DNA from: Anastatus disparis
Lineage: Eukaryota > Arthropoda > Insecta > Hymenoptera > Eupelmidae
NCBI GenBank assembly: GCA_017163975.1
Contig: JAFFSR010000091.1
Span: 186,001-250,000, forward strand
Reading direction: 5' to 3'
Length of the DNA: 64,000 nucleotides
Positions 46,021-55,720 of this stretch are shown here, piece by piece. A program made the position numbers and the translations under genes. Positions within the stretch are counted from its first letter, which is position 1; each line of letters begins with the position of its first letter. The notes beneath the pieces were generated by a model. The model was not told the origin of the DNA. It searched no databases and saw only the letters and a list, made by a program, of their open reading frames with translations.

Positions 46021-47106
46021 GTGACTATTAATAATGAGGGTCGTTATGAAGTGCAGTTACTTTGGCTAGAATGCCATCCTTTTATAAATGATAATAAATA
46101 TATGGCTGAAAAACGCTTAATATCCACTACAAGAAAATTAAAGGTTCAAGGTTTTTATGAAGAATATAACGCTGTCTTTGACGAGTGGCTTTCCGAAGGC
46201 GTGATTGAGCGTGTACCGCCTGTAGAAGAAGATGAGTGGGGGCATTATTTGCCGCATAGGCCAGTCATCAAGGACCAGAGTACTACCAGAATACGCCTGG
46301 TATTCGACGCATCGGCTAAAGATCTACAGTCACCGTCGCTGAACGAATGCTTGAGTATTGGACCTAATTTAATCGACCTCGTGCCATCTATTCTTTTACG
46401 TTTTAGGTTAGGTAAGATAGGCGTTATTGCTGATATTATAAAAGCGTTTCTTCAAATAAGTGTAGATGCTAAAGAACGTAATTTTTTAAGATTTCTTTGG
46501 TATGATAAAAACGGTAAAATAATTGTTTATCGTCATTGTCGTGTTGTTTTTGGCGTTTCTTCCAGCCCTTTTATTTTAAATTCGGTTATTAATTTACATT
46601 TAAACAATGTTATTAAACGTTTAATGCCTTGCAATAATGATAATTCTATATGTTCGAGCGAAAATATTTCAAAATTATCAAACAGTTTTTATATTGATAA
46701 TTGTGTAACGAGCGTGAATTCCGTGCGACATTTAGAAAATTTTATAACCGATGCAAAAACAGTTATGTATGAAGCAAAATTTGACTTGAGAGGGTGGGAG
46801 TATAATAACGATAATTCTGAAAAAAATAAAACGACTGTACTTGGTATAATATGGGATAAACTCTCTGATCACTTGAGTGTTTATGTACCTTCTTTAAATG
46901 TAGTTGAGAGTAATGAAATAATAACAAAACGTAATATTCTTTCTTTTGCGCATCGTGTGTTTGATCCGTTGGGATTTATGTGTCCAGTTGTACTTTAATC
47001 TCAACTTTTACTTCAAGATACTTGGTCAGAGAATTTATCATGGGACGATAAAGTTCGCGAAAATACTAAAATTTCATTTTTAAAGTGGGTAAACGAACTT
47101 AAAGAT
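46021..47106 (+). pseudogene. BEL/Pao reverse transcriptase (broken)
   Basis: Shows RLVFDASAKD, IADIIKAFLQI and FGVSSSPFILN, the BEL/Pao RT palm motifs, and an active site reading SFYIDNCVTS near 46684-46713 (YIDN; a D-to-N form at the second Asp that occurs in some BEL lineages to my knowledge). A TAA at 46996-46998 is an isolated nonsense codon; the same frame resumes and is open to 47406. Confidence 0.85.
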
Positions 47107-47695
47107 TTGTCTAAAATTCAAATACCACGTTGTTTCTTAGGAAATGTAAGTAATGATGCTAATATAAGTATTCATACATTCTGTGACGCTAGTATGAGTG
47201 CGTATGCTACCGTGATTTATTTACGTGTACAAGATGGTTCGAATGTTAATGTATACTTTGTGCAAGCAAAAAATAGAGTCGCTCCGACTAATTATAAAAA
47301 ACTTGATGGACGAAAAAGTATACCACGCCTTGAATTGTTAGCTGCGACTATAGGTGCGCGCTTGACTAGTGTAGTGTTAGACGCGTTAGATTTTAAAAAT
47401 TGTTAATGTTTATTACTGGTCTGATTCTAGCACCGTCTTAGCGTGGATACATCGTCAATGTAATTGGGATGTCTTTGTTTATAACCGTGTTAGTGAAATT
47501 CACACGCTCACTAAACCCGAGCAGTGGCGTTTCGTCCCTGGCGAATCTAACTCAGCTGATTTGCCATCTCGAGGCTGTAGTGTAGCTCAACTTTTAAAAT
47601 CAAAGTGGTGGGAAGGCCCGACGTGGTTACGCGAAGATTCTCGCAATTGACCTGACACGCATTATATTGTTGATGAAAATGCGGTTAACGTTGAA
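47107..47695 (+). pseudogene. BEL/Pao RNase H-like region (broken)
   Basis: It contains IHTFCDASMSAYATVIYL and IPRLELLAA, typical of the BEL/Pao RNase H, then a frame break near 47400, after which YYWSDSSTVLAWI and FVPGESNSADLPSRG follow in the integrase register. A TGA at 47648-47650 interrupts again. The retained acidic residues are as expected, but the region cannot be translated as one piece. Confidence 0.8.
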
Positions 47696-49324
47696 ATGAA
47701 GAAAAATCAAAAAAATAATATTACATGTAATGTTTTAAGTTTGTTATCTTACGAAAGTAATAATGAACGATGGTTTGATAAATTTTCTAGTTTTGAAAAA
47801 ATTGTACGTATTACTGCTTGGTTGAAAAGATTTTGTTTTAATTGTCGAAATAAAATAAAAAGTGAACGTAAAATAACTGATTTAACTTATGATGAGATTA
47901 AACAAGCTGAAATTCATTTGTTAAAAAATATTCAAGATAATGCTTTTACGGGTATAGAAGATTCTCGCATAAAACATCTCGCACCGTTTATTGACGAAAC
48001 GGGTTTGATTAGATTAAAAACGAAAATTGTAATGCGAGACGATGCTTTTGATTTTAAATACCCGATAATTTTGCCAAAAAATGATAAAGTTGTTCGTTTG
48101 ATTATTAAAAGTAAACATGAAAGTTTAAATCACGCGGGTACTCAAATAACATTAAACGCGCTACGTGAAAAATTTTGGGTGCTTGGTGGTCGCAGAATCA
48201 TTCGTTCTCTGATACAGGATTGTATTATTTGTCGCCGTCATGATGCTTCACATCTTGAAGCTATAGCTGCTCCTTTGCCGCTTAACCGTGTAAAAGACGC
48301 AACTGTCTTTGAAATTATTGGTGTAGATTACACGGGGCCTATTTATTTAAAAAATAATAAAAAATCGTGGGTTTGTTTATTTACATGCGCGGTGTATAGG
48401 GCCGTGCATCTTGAGCTAGTTACTTCTTTATCGACAGCGACATTTATGATGGCTATTAGACGTTTCATTGCGCGTAGAGGTAGACCATCTATAATCTATA
48501 GCGACAATGGGAAAAATTTTGAAGGTTTGAATAACGGGCTTCAAAGAATTAATTATACAAAGTTAGCTAAAAGTTTTGCTATTGAGGGTATAGAGTGGAA
48601 GTTTAATCCACCGGTCTCGCCTTGGCGGGGAGGTTTCTGGGAGAGATTAAACGGCATTTTAAAACGTCTAATAAGACGTACATGAAGAAAAACGTGTTTA
48701 GATTATGAGGAAATGCAAACTGTTCTATTAGATTGCGAGTCCGTCATAAATTCCCGGCCTATAACTTTTTTGTCTGACAATAAGCAAGATTTTGTACCTT
48801 TTTCTCCGTCTATGTTCTTGCAAGAGGTTAAAGATATAGGTGTAGTGGATCTTGATAAAATTGATCAAATTGACTTTAACAAGCGGTACATATATCGTAA
48901 AAATGTAATGGAATCTTTAAGAAAACGATTACATGTAGAATATCTTGGTGCGTTAGTATGTAAGAATTCTAAAATTAAAAATTGTAACAGTGTGAGTGTC
49001 GGTGATATTGTATTAATCGAGTGTGATAATTTAAAAAGAGTGAGTTGGCCTTTAGCACGCGTAAAAGCTTTAATTCCCGGTGTAGATAAATGTGTGCGCG
49101 TAGTTCGTTTGAAAACGGCAACTGGTGAACTTACACGGCCTATACAAAAGGTTTATCCTCTCGAGGTAAAATTAAATGAAAACAATCACGAAATTCATGA
49201 AAAAATTGTTAAAAATTATAATAAATTCGAACAAGATCAGACAGTTAAAGAAAATGTAAAAATAATGGTAAACAGTTGCGATTTACGAGAAGTGGTCGTA
49301 TTTGTAAGTCACCTGACAGATTAA
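47696..49324 (+). pseudogene. BEL/Pao integrase with C-terminal domain (one nonsense codon)
   Basis: H2C2 finger (HESLNHAG with CIICRRH), then the DDE core: Asp in GVDYTGPI, Asp in IYSDNGKNF, Glu in GGFWERLNG. A TGA at 48683-48685 interrupts just after the core; the same register continues as the C-terminal domain (PITFLSDN and WPLARVKALIPG, the BEL-typical segment) to 49324. Catalytic residues are intact apart from that stop. Confidence 0.85.
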
Positions 49325-49493
49325 TATACTATTAATGTTCTATACGTCTTATTTCGCTTTAAACTTGTAATACTGTAAAGGATTTTTTATTTCATTCTTC
49401 TATTTTTATCTTTTGTAATAGTTGTATGTAGAATTGAGATGGAAAAATTATATTGTTTTTATGTTTTGATTTTCATCTCAATTGGTGGGAGGA

Positions 49494-49757
49494 TGTCGCG
49501 TTAATATTACATAAGTTCTCTATACGTATGCGCGCGCATCCTTCATCATAACTGCCACGCGAATTATACGTTATGGTGGGAGGTCATATATAAAGACGGC
49601 CGAAAAGAAGCGAAAAAAGAGACTTAGGCTTGGCTTGAATAAGTGAACGCGTGCGCAACGTTTTTGTATTTTTCTAACCTTTTATATTTCTCATAGCTTC
49701 ATCCAAATAAAGTTTATATTTAAATCAATAATTACAAAATTTTATTTGTACCCAACA
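49494..49757 (+). repeat. 3' LTR of the BEL/Pao element
   Basis: 264 bp, preceded by the purine-rich tract GGTGGGAGGA. It has one visible difference from the 5' LTR. It is followed by the duplicated AAGTA and satellite. Confidence 0.93.
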
Positions 49758-50105
49758 AAGTACTTTTCGCCCCCTTATTTTTAGTGAATTTAAATTTGGC
49801 GGGAATAAAGAACTATTCGCCCTCTGAATTTGCGGGAGAAAAGTACACAGCTTTCCCTTTATTTAAGAGAAATTTGACTTGAAGGAGTAAAGTACTTTTC
49901 GCCCCCTTAATTTTAGAGAAATTATATTTGGCGAAAGTAAAGAACTTTTTGCCCTCTGAATTTGCAAGAGAAAAATACGTCGCTCTGGCTTAATTTAAGA
50001 GAAATTTAATTTGCAAGAGAAAAGTACTTTTCGCCCGCTTATTTTTAGAGAAATTAAATGTGGTGGGAGTGAAGAACTTTTTGCCCTCTGAATTTGCGAG
50101 ACAAA
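49758..50105 (-). repeat. Satellite block 5 (minus orientation)
   Basis: Continuation of blocks 3 and 4 after the BEL/Pao insertion, same orientation, ending at about 50105 in the palindromic-word repeat. Confidence 0.88.
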
Positions 50106-50240
50106 AGTGATTTTTCACAAATGACCACATGGTCATGATGACCACATAGTTAAACCACATGGTTTCACTACATGGTTTCACCACATGGTTAAACCATGTG
50201 GTAAAACCATGTGGTAAAACTATATGGTTTTTTTTCAACA
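50106..50240. repeat. CCACATGG palindromic-word repeat
   Basis: About 130 bp of iterated ACCACATGGTTT words, mirrored halfway (AAACCATGTGGT), ending TTTTTTTTCAACAGGG and followed by TA. The ending resembles 25072-26387 (...TTTTCAATAGGG, TA flank) and 33229-33521 (...TTTTTCAGTAGGG). No matching left end was found; the left side is satellite. Confidence 0.65.
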
Positions 50241-50439
50241 GGGTACCTTATCTACATTTGAATTATGCATTTTAATAAAAATTTAACTATTTTTGACTAA
50301 AATCCATAGAAGAGGCACATTCTTAACATTCTAAAGAATTTATTGCAACGTTAAAAGACAGAATAAAAGTGAAAATGAAGACAAAAACTGCATAATACGA
50401 TTATTCATAACCACATTAAAAAGTTTTGATTATCAATAA

Positions 50440-51062
50440 TGGTTTTGACTGAGAAAGATAAATTAATTGTTGAAGGACAGGGATTGTATACTGGAATTGC
50501 TTCCATGTTAACTGATATTCATTTATTAGAATTCAATACTATTTCAAACCGGTGCACCTCATTTAACATGCAATTAACTTCACTAATTCAAAGACCACAA
50601 TATATTAATTAAGTACCGATTGATAGAGAATTTATACAGTTATTATTTTCCGAAAATTTAGAAAGAGGTCACCGGATTTGTGTGTATTATAATAATAAGG
50701 TAATTTATATATATGACAGTTTATGAGAGCGCGGTGGCGTAATGGATAGAGCTCTTGCCTTCAACGCGGAGGGCATGGGTTCGAATCCTGACCAGGTACC
50801 TCTAACTTTTTTTTCGAAAGAAAATAAGTGTATGTGCCATTTATATCGCGACTCTTTAAAAAATCCGACCTCATTGGGTATCGGTTGATTGTTGGTTACA
50901 AAAGTGGCTGACCATCCATCGGTAGTCAAAGTTTTCGGTATGGTGGGTCTGACAGTCCTAGCCTGATGTAATGTGTTAAACAGATGCCGGGCGGGGGACT
51001 TCCTCGACTTCACCATATATAAAAGGTTAATCATATAGAGGACAATATCCTTTATATATTAA

Positions 51063-51109
<47 letters not shown>

Positions 51110-51807
51110 TATATGACAGTTTAAATCTTAAATATCTACAAGATGAGCATAAAATTTATATAAACAGATTATTTCCAAACATATCAGAATTGAGCATAGT
51201 ATTCGAAACAGTACAATCACAAACAAATAATTATGATTTTGGAGTTTTTGCAATCGTTTTTGCTGTTGCAATACTTTATAATTTAAGTCCATGTTGTTTA
51301 AGATATGATGTTTTTCAAATGCGATTACGTTTATCAAGAATTTTGAAAACGCAACAAATAAGAATGTTTCCAGTATTACAAAATTATAATAATGCAAATA
51401 TTAATTACGATAATCCACCGGACATGATAAGGAGGAGTTTTTGTCATGAGCAACGTCTGAATCAAATACCATTAAATTTAGATTTCACCGAGCTTGAATT
51501 ATTAAAAAAAAACTTACAAATGTATTTATTGGCAGAACAAAAAAAAATCATGGAAATGTATTTTAACAAAAGAATTCATGAAACAATTTTGATGGAAATT
51601 GACAATGACATTTCAGATACAAATTTTTTAAAACCAGATAATGATGTAATTAGAATCGATGATATCCACTTGAATTATAACGATAGTAAAATTAGGACTG
51701 TTGAGATTAAATTAAATGAAGAAAAAAAAGAATCAAAAGAAATAGATGAAAAAGAAGCTTTATTTGCAACAGGACTTCAGAACATGACGAAGCTGCCCGC
51801 CTTCTAA
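50440..51807 (+). pseudogene. Ulp1/adenain-like cysteine protease relic, copy 2
   Basis: Starts ATG at 50440 (MVLTEKDKLIVEGQGLYTG), is split by a SINE (50724-51105), and resumes with a region ending QSQTNNYDFGVFAIVFA, where the catalytic Cys of the Asp-Cys-Gly motif is Phe. A catalytic-type His is visible in the CVYYNN segment (RGHRICVYY). An in-frame TAA lies near 50608-50612. The C-terminal part (51300-51807, Lys/Glu/Asn-rich) has no recognised domain. Copy 1 is at 29174. Proximity to a PIF1-like helicase relic suggests, but does not prove, a shared Helitron-like origin. Confidence 0.6.
50724..51105 (+). mobile_element. tRNA-derived SINE with perfect 18-bp target duplication
   Basis: The head (about 50726-50798) has an RNA polymerase III A box (TGGCGTAATGG) and B box (GGTTCGAATCC) in tRNA spacing. 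A body of about 260 bp follows, with poly(A) from about 51069 to 51105. The 18 bp TATATATATGACAGTTTA occur on both sides (50706-50723, 51106-51123), and the paralogous relic at about 31140-31162 has only one copy, an empty site. LINE machinery acting in trans would have mobilised it. Confidence 0.93.
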
Positions 51808-52106
51808 TAATATTTCCAATCCTAACTTATGAATAAACGATGAGATTAATCGAGTTTTTTTGTTACAAAGTAAAAATGTGTAAGATTAAACTCTAGTTCG
51901 GACAACTCAAGAAATCCACCAAAATATTATACATATAAAATTTTAAAAAAACTTTCAATGTAACGTATATTAAGATCAGGTTTATCGAGTTTGATATCTA
52001 ATTTCCAATCCAAGCTCATAAAAAATAATAAGTCTAAATGATATTTATTTTGACAAAAATTATTGTATTAATATAATTTTAGTGCGGACAAGTCATTATA
52101 TATATA
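51808..52106. repeat. Dispersed repeat shared with 36585-36800
   Basis: Sequence from about 51822 to 52035 is the reverse complement, with moderate divergence, of 36585-36800: both contain CTAGAGTTTAATCTTAC and TTAGATATCAA(A/G)CTCGA in the matching orientation. Inside it, TTTCCAATCC(T/A)A occurs at both ends as a direct repeat. The class is unknown. Confidence 0.6.
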
Positions 52107-52310
52107 TTTTTTTTTTTTTAATTATATCCACGGGCATTCCTGCCGTTTTTAACACATAGAAATTCATTTTTAAAACAACACAATTTGACGTATTATTTAA
52201 CGTGGTGTCAGCCCACGGCAGAGACAGCGAAAAAGCGACCAGACGGGGAATCGATCCCGCGCCAACGGGAATACGAGTCACGCGCCTTAGCCACTACTCC
52301 ACTGAACTCT
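52107..52310 (-). mobile_element. Second tRNA-derived SINE (minus strand)
   Basis: On the minus strand an A box (TGGCTAAGGCG, about 52280-52292) and B box (GGATCGATTCC, about 52248-52258) lie in tRNA-like spacing, followed by a body and an A-run ending at about 52107. The family differs from 50724-51105. A convincing target duplication was not seen because both flanks are TA-rich. Confidence 0.7.
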
Positions 52311-52610
52311 ACATATATTATATTTGTTTAATTTATGAACTTAAAAAGACGATGATAAAATAAAAGAAGCAAAACTCAATTGCTGCAGCTCCGACATCCC
52401 GTTAATAGCAAAATGGTAACAGAACAATCATATAAATATAAAAAAATTTCAGAAAAAGACATTATTATGAAAATGCAAGAAAAAAAGTAATGATTAATTA
52501 GAACTGATACGTGTTCAAGAAACTTTACGTAAGAAAGAAACTTATATGAAAATGAAAAAAGGACAACCAAATGAATATAAATAGAAATTAGAAAATATTA
52601 AGATAACAAA
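52311..52610. other. Short unassigned stretch before the helicase relic
   Basis: AT-rich with broken Lys/Glu-rich frames that may be a decayed upstream part of the helicase gene. No motif was recognised. Confidence 0.3.
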
Positions 52611-53796
52611 ATGACAAGTGGTAAAAGCTACTTATTAAATACAATTATAACTTATCTAAAAATTCATGGAATTAACTATTTAGTTGTATCATGGACAAGT
52701 ATAGCGGCTAATTTATTACAAGACGGTGTAACAGTACATACAGCATTTAATTTACCGTTGAACATATCTGAAGACACAATATGTAATATTAGTGCAAACA
52801 GCGAAATAGGTAAAAAATGAAAAATGTATCAATTATTATCTGGGATGAAATCACAATGACATCAAAATACGCTTTTGAAGCCGGCGATCGCATGTTTAAA
52901 GATGTGTTTGGTAATAATTATCCATTTGGAAGGAAAACATTTGTCCTATCAGGTGTTTTTAGACAAACATTACTAATAGTAAAACATGAAAATATAAATA
53001 AATAGTAGAAAATTGTGTCAAAAAAAGCTATTTATGAGAACATTTTCAATGTATGTCTTTGAAAGAAAATGAACGTTTGACGGCATCAGATGGTAAATTT
53101 AAAAATTGGTTACTAAATGTAGGAAATGGTAATTTTCATTCAAAATATGAAATCGAAAATAAAGTTATCAAATTCCAAAAGAAATATTGTCAAATAGCAA
53201 TCTAATTGATGAAATTTACGGTCATAATATAAATATTAAAAATTGTGACTATTACAAAAATATTATTTTAGCACTGAAAAACGTAGATGTAACAGAAATG
53301 GATGAAAAAATTTTATCAAAAATAAATGAACCAGTAATAGAGTACTTGAACATTGGCTCTGCAAATGATGCAAATGAAGAAAGTTTAGATGCCATTTTTC
53401 CAACAGAATTTTTAAATTCTTTAATGCCCAACGGTCTACCTACACATAGATTACAATTAAAAAAAGGAGCTATAGTAATGCTTCTAAGAAATGTTAATTT
53501 AAATGAAGGACTTTGTAACAGAACTCGATTAGTAATGACGACATTAGAACAATTTACTATTATTGCACAAATATTAACAGGGAGTAAAAAAGGAAACACT
53601 ATATTCTTACCTCGTATGACCTTATCAGCAAATGATCAACTGCCATACCAGATGACCAGGAAACGATTTCCTGTAAAACTTGCTCATGCAAAAGTCACAA
53701 GGACAATTATTTAAAAAAGTAGGAGTGTATTTACCAACACCAATTTTCAGTCATGGGCAGTTATACGTGGCACTTTCAAGGATGACTAATAAATAA
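52611..53796 (+). pseudogene. PIF1-like (Helitron-type) helicase relic
   Basis: Fragments in three frames of an SF1 helicase. Walker A is seen as SGKSYLLNTI at the start, then VVSWTSIAANLL and TVHTAFNLPL; Walker B as IIIWDEITM at 52826-52852; FVLSGVFRQTL; then, after frame breaks near 53003 and 53190, LKKGAIVMLLRNVN with GLCNRTRL, and finally [13 protein letters not shown] ending TAA at 53794-53796. These are PIF1 motifs in the correct order. Stops and frameshifts make it inactive. Such domains form the C-terminus of Helitron Rep-helicases; no Rep domain was found. Confidence 0.8.
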
Positions 53797-54014
53797 GAAT
53801 TGAAAATATTATTAACAGAAAAATAAAAAAAAATTAAAGATGAAATGGTCTATACTGAAAACATCGTTTACAATAAAATATTATGAAACCACAATACAAA
53901 AATTAAATATAACAAATGAGAAAATGAAATCAAACATATTTGAAACTCTAATATAACATTAAATATAAAAAAATAAAAAATTTTGAAGCAGAGTTTAGCG
54001 CTGTGTGGTAAAAA
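53797..54014. other. Non-coding spacer
   Basis: A/T-rich spacer after the helicase relic. No feature was recognised. Confidence 0.4.
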
Positions 54015-54760
54015 ATCATGGCTGTTATTGTTAGTACTGTACCATTAAAAAAACACGATTGCTTATTTAAATATGTATTTATAAAAAACATGGCAGCTAT
54101 TGTAAGTGCTGCAATGGGGAAGAAAGCTGAAACTACTGTAAGAGCTGTGTAATTAGGAATTCGCGACTGCTATTCGAGCATTATTTTGTTTAAAAACGCA
54201 GCTCCTATTTTTAGAGCTAAAAATAAAAAATGCAGCAACTATTGTAAGCGATGTGTAATTGAAAAGTCGCGGCAGCTATTTTAAGCTCTGTGTAGTTAGA
54301 AAAACGCGGCTGCTATTGAAAATTCTGTGTAGTTTAGAAGCACAAAAACTATTGTAAGCACTGTGTAATAACTAATTCGTGGCTGCTATTGCAAGCGCTG
54401 TAAATTACAAATTCACGGCTCCTATTTTGAGCGCTGTGCGGTTAAAAATACGCGGCTGCTATTGCAGGCCCTGTGTAATTAAGTATTAATGGTTCCTATT
54501 TTGTAACGCTGTGTATTACAAATTCGCGGCTGCTATTTCAAGCGCTGTGTGGTTAAAAATACGCGGCTGCTATTGCAGGCCCTGTGTAATTAAGTATTAA
54601 TGGTTCCTATTTTGTAACGCTGTGTAATTAAAGGAACTCGACCACCAATATGAGCACGGTGTTATTAAAAAAACGCGACTTATATCGTTAACGTTGTATA
54701 ATAAAAATAACACAACTACTATACGTAAGCGCTGGGCAATTAAAGAAATGCGGATATTAA
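54015..54760. repeat. Minisatellite of GCGGCTGCTATT / GCGCTGTGTAATTA units
   Basis: About 17 degenerate copies of a unit of roughly 40-45 bp with the core GGCTGCTATT(G)...AAGCGCTGTGTAATTA. A longer exact piece (about 54436-54513) recurs at 54548-54625, a local two-unit duplication. It lies about 220 bp after the helicase relic. There is no coding frame. Confidence 0.8.
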
Positions 54761-55302
54761 TATCAGTGCTTAGCACAAAAAACCTGAAATTATCATCAAA
54801 AATAACGTCTAAAGCAGGATCTGTTATTAAAAAAAAGACAATATGAATAAGTCAAATGAAAGAGAAAAAAAATGTAATTCACAACAATCACTGAAGAATC
54901 GAGCCTTGATGTGCCCTCCATAGAAGCTTTAGTTGCTGATTTTTCAGAATGCTTCCAATTAAAAAAAGATATGAGTTCAGAAATAAAAACATTTATCTAT
55001 AAATATTTAAAATTAAAATAAACTATAATTATAGCTATTTATTTAGATTGTCTTCTCTTACAAAGCATTACTGGTGAGTCCTATAAACGGATCTTTGATG
55101 AAACGCAAAATTTGAATTTCATTTAACTATAAAAAAATGGTCATTATCATCATCATGAACTCAAAAATCAGCATCAATGTCAAGACGTCCATGTGTATTG
55201 ACATAAGTAAAGAAAGTCGAAAAGCGACATCAGAGTCATAAAACGATTTCATATGAGAAAGTGAAGAAGACAGACACAAAGACCAATTGACAAAGACGGA
55301 TA
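54761..55302. other. Unassigned DNA
   Basis: Only a short helical frame near 54865-55020 (DVPSIEALVADFSECFQLKK) hints at former coding sequence. No family was recognised. Confidence 0.3.
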
Positions 55303-55720
55303 ATAAACCATAAACCCGTAAACCATAAACCCATAAACCCATAAACCCATGAACCCATAAACCCATAAACCATAAACCCATAAACCATAAACCCATAAAC
55401 CCATAAACCATAAACTCATAAACCATAAACCCATAAACCTTAAACCCATAAACCATAAACCCATAAACCATAAACCCATAAACCAAAAAATCCATAAACC
55501 ATAAACCCATCAACCATAAATTAATAAACCATAAACCCATGAACCCATAAACCATACACCCATAAATCATAAACCCATAAACCATAAACTCATAAACCTA
55601 TAAACGATAAATCCATAAACTATGAACCCTTAATCTATAAACCCATAGAATATAATCTCATGAAAAATAAACCAAAAACCGTAAACCCATCAACCATAAC
55701 CCATTAACCATGAACCCATA
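55303..55720. repeat. (CCATAAA)n-type heptamer minisatellite
   Basis: About 400 bp of ACCCATAAACCATAA words, based on the 7-mer CCATAAA with an interspersed extra C. Long Met/Tyr/Gly/Phe/Trp frames on the minus strand are translations of this repeat, not genes. The unit is one base away from the plant-type telomere heptamer CCCTAAA but is not the insect telomere repeat. Confidence 0.85.

Larger units (their letters stand above)
43536..49757 (+). mobile_element. BEL/Pao provirus inserted in the satellite
   Basis: Two 264-bp LTRs (43536-43799, 49494-49757) begin TGTCGCG and end CCCAACA and differ at one visible base (T/C near 43740/49699). The 5-bp duplication AAGTA (43531-43535, 49758-49762) lies within the satellite box GTAAAGTACTTTTCGCC, which is restored by removing the element. 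The internal order gag, protease, RT, RNase H, integrase and the domain types are those of BEL/Pao. The coding region has many lesions, so the copy is non-autonomous. Confidence 0.93.

Noticed and set aside
50726..50798. Possible tRNA gene
   Set aside because: Pol III boxes are present, but the unit continues into a body with poly(A) and has an 18-bp target duplication, so it is a SINE head.
55127..55585. 152-codon Met/Tyr/Gly/Trp-rich frame
   Set aside because: It is a translation of the (CCATAAA)n repeat.
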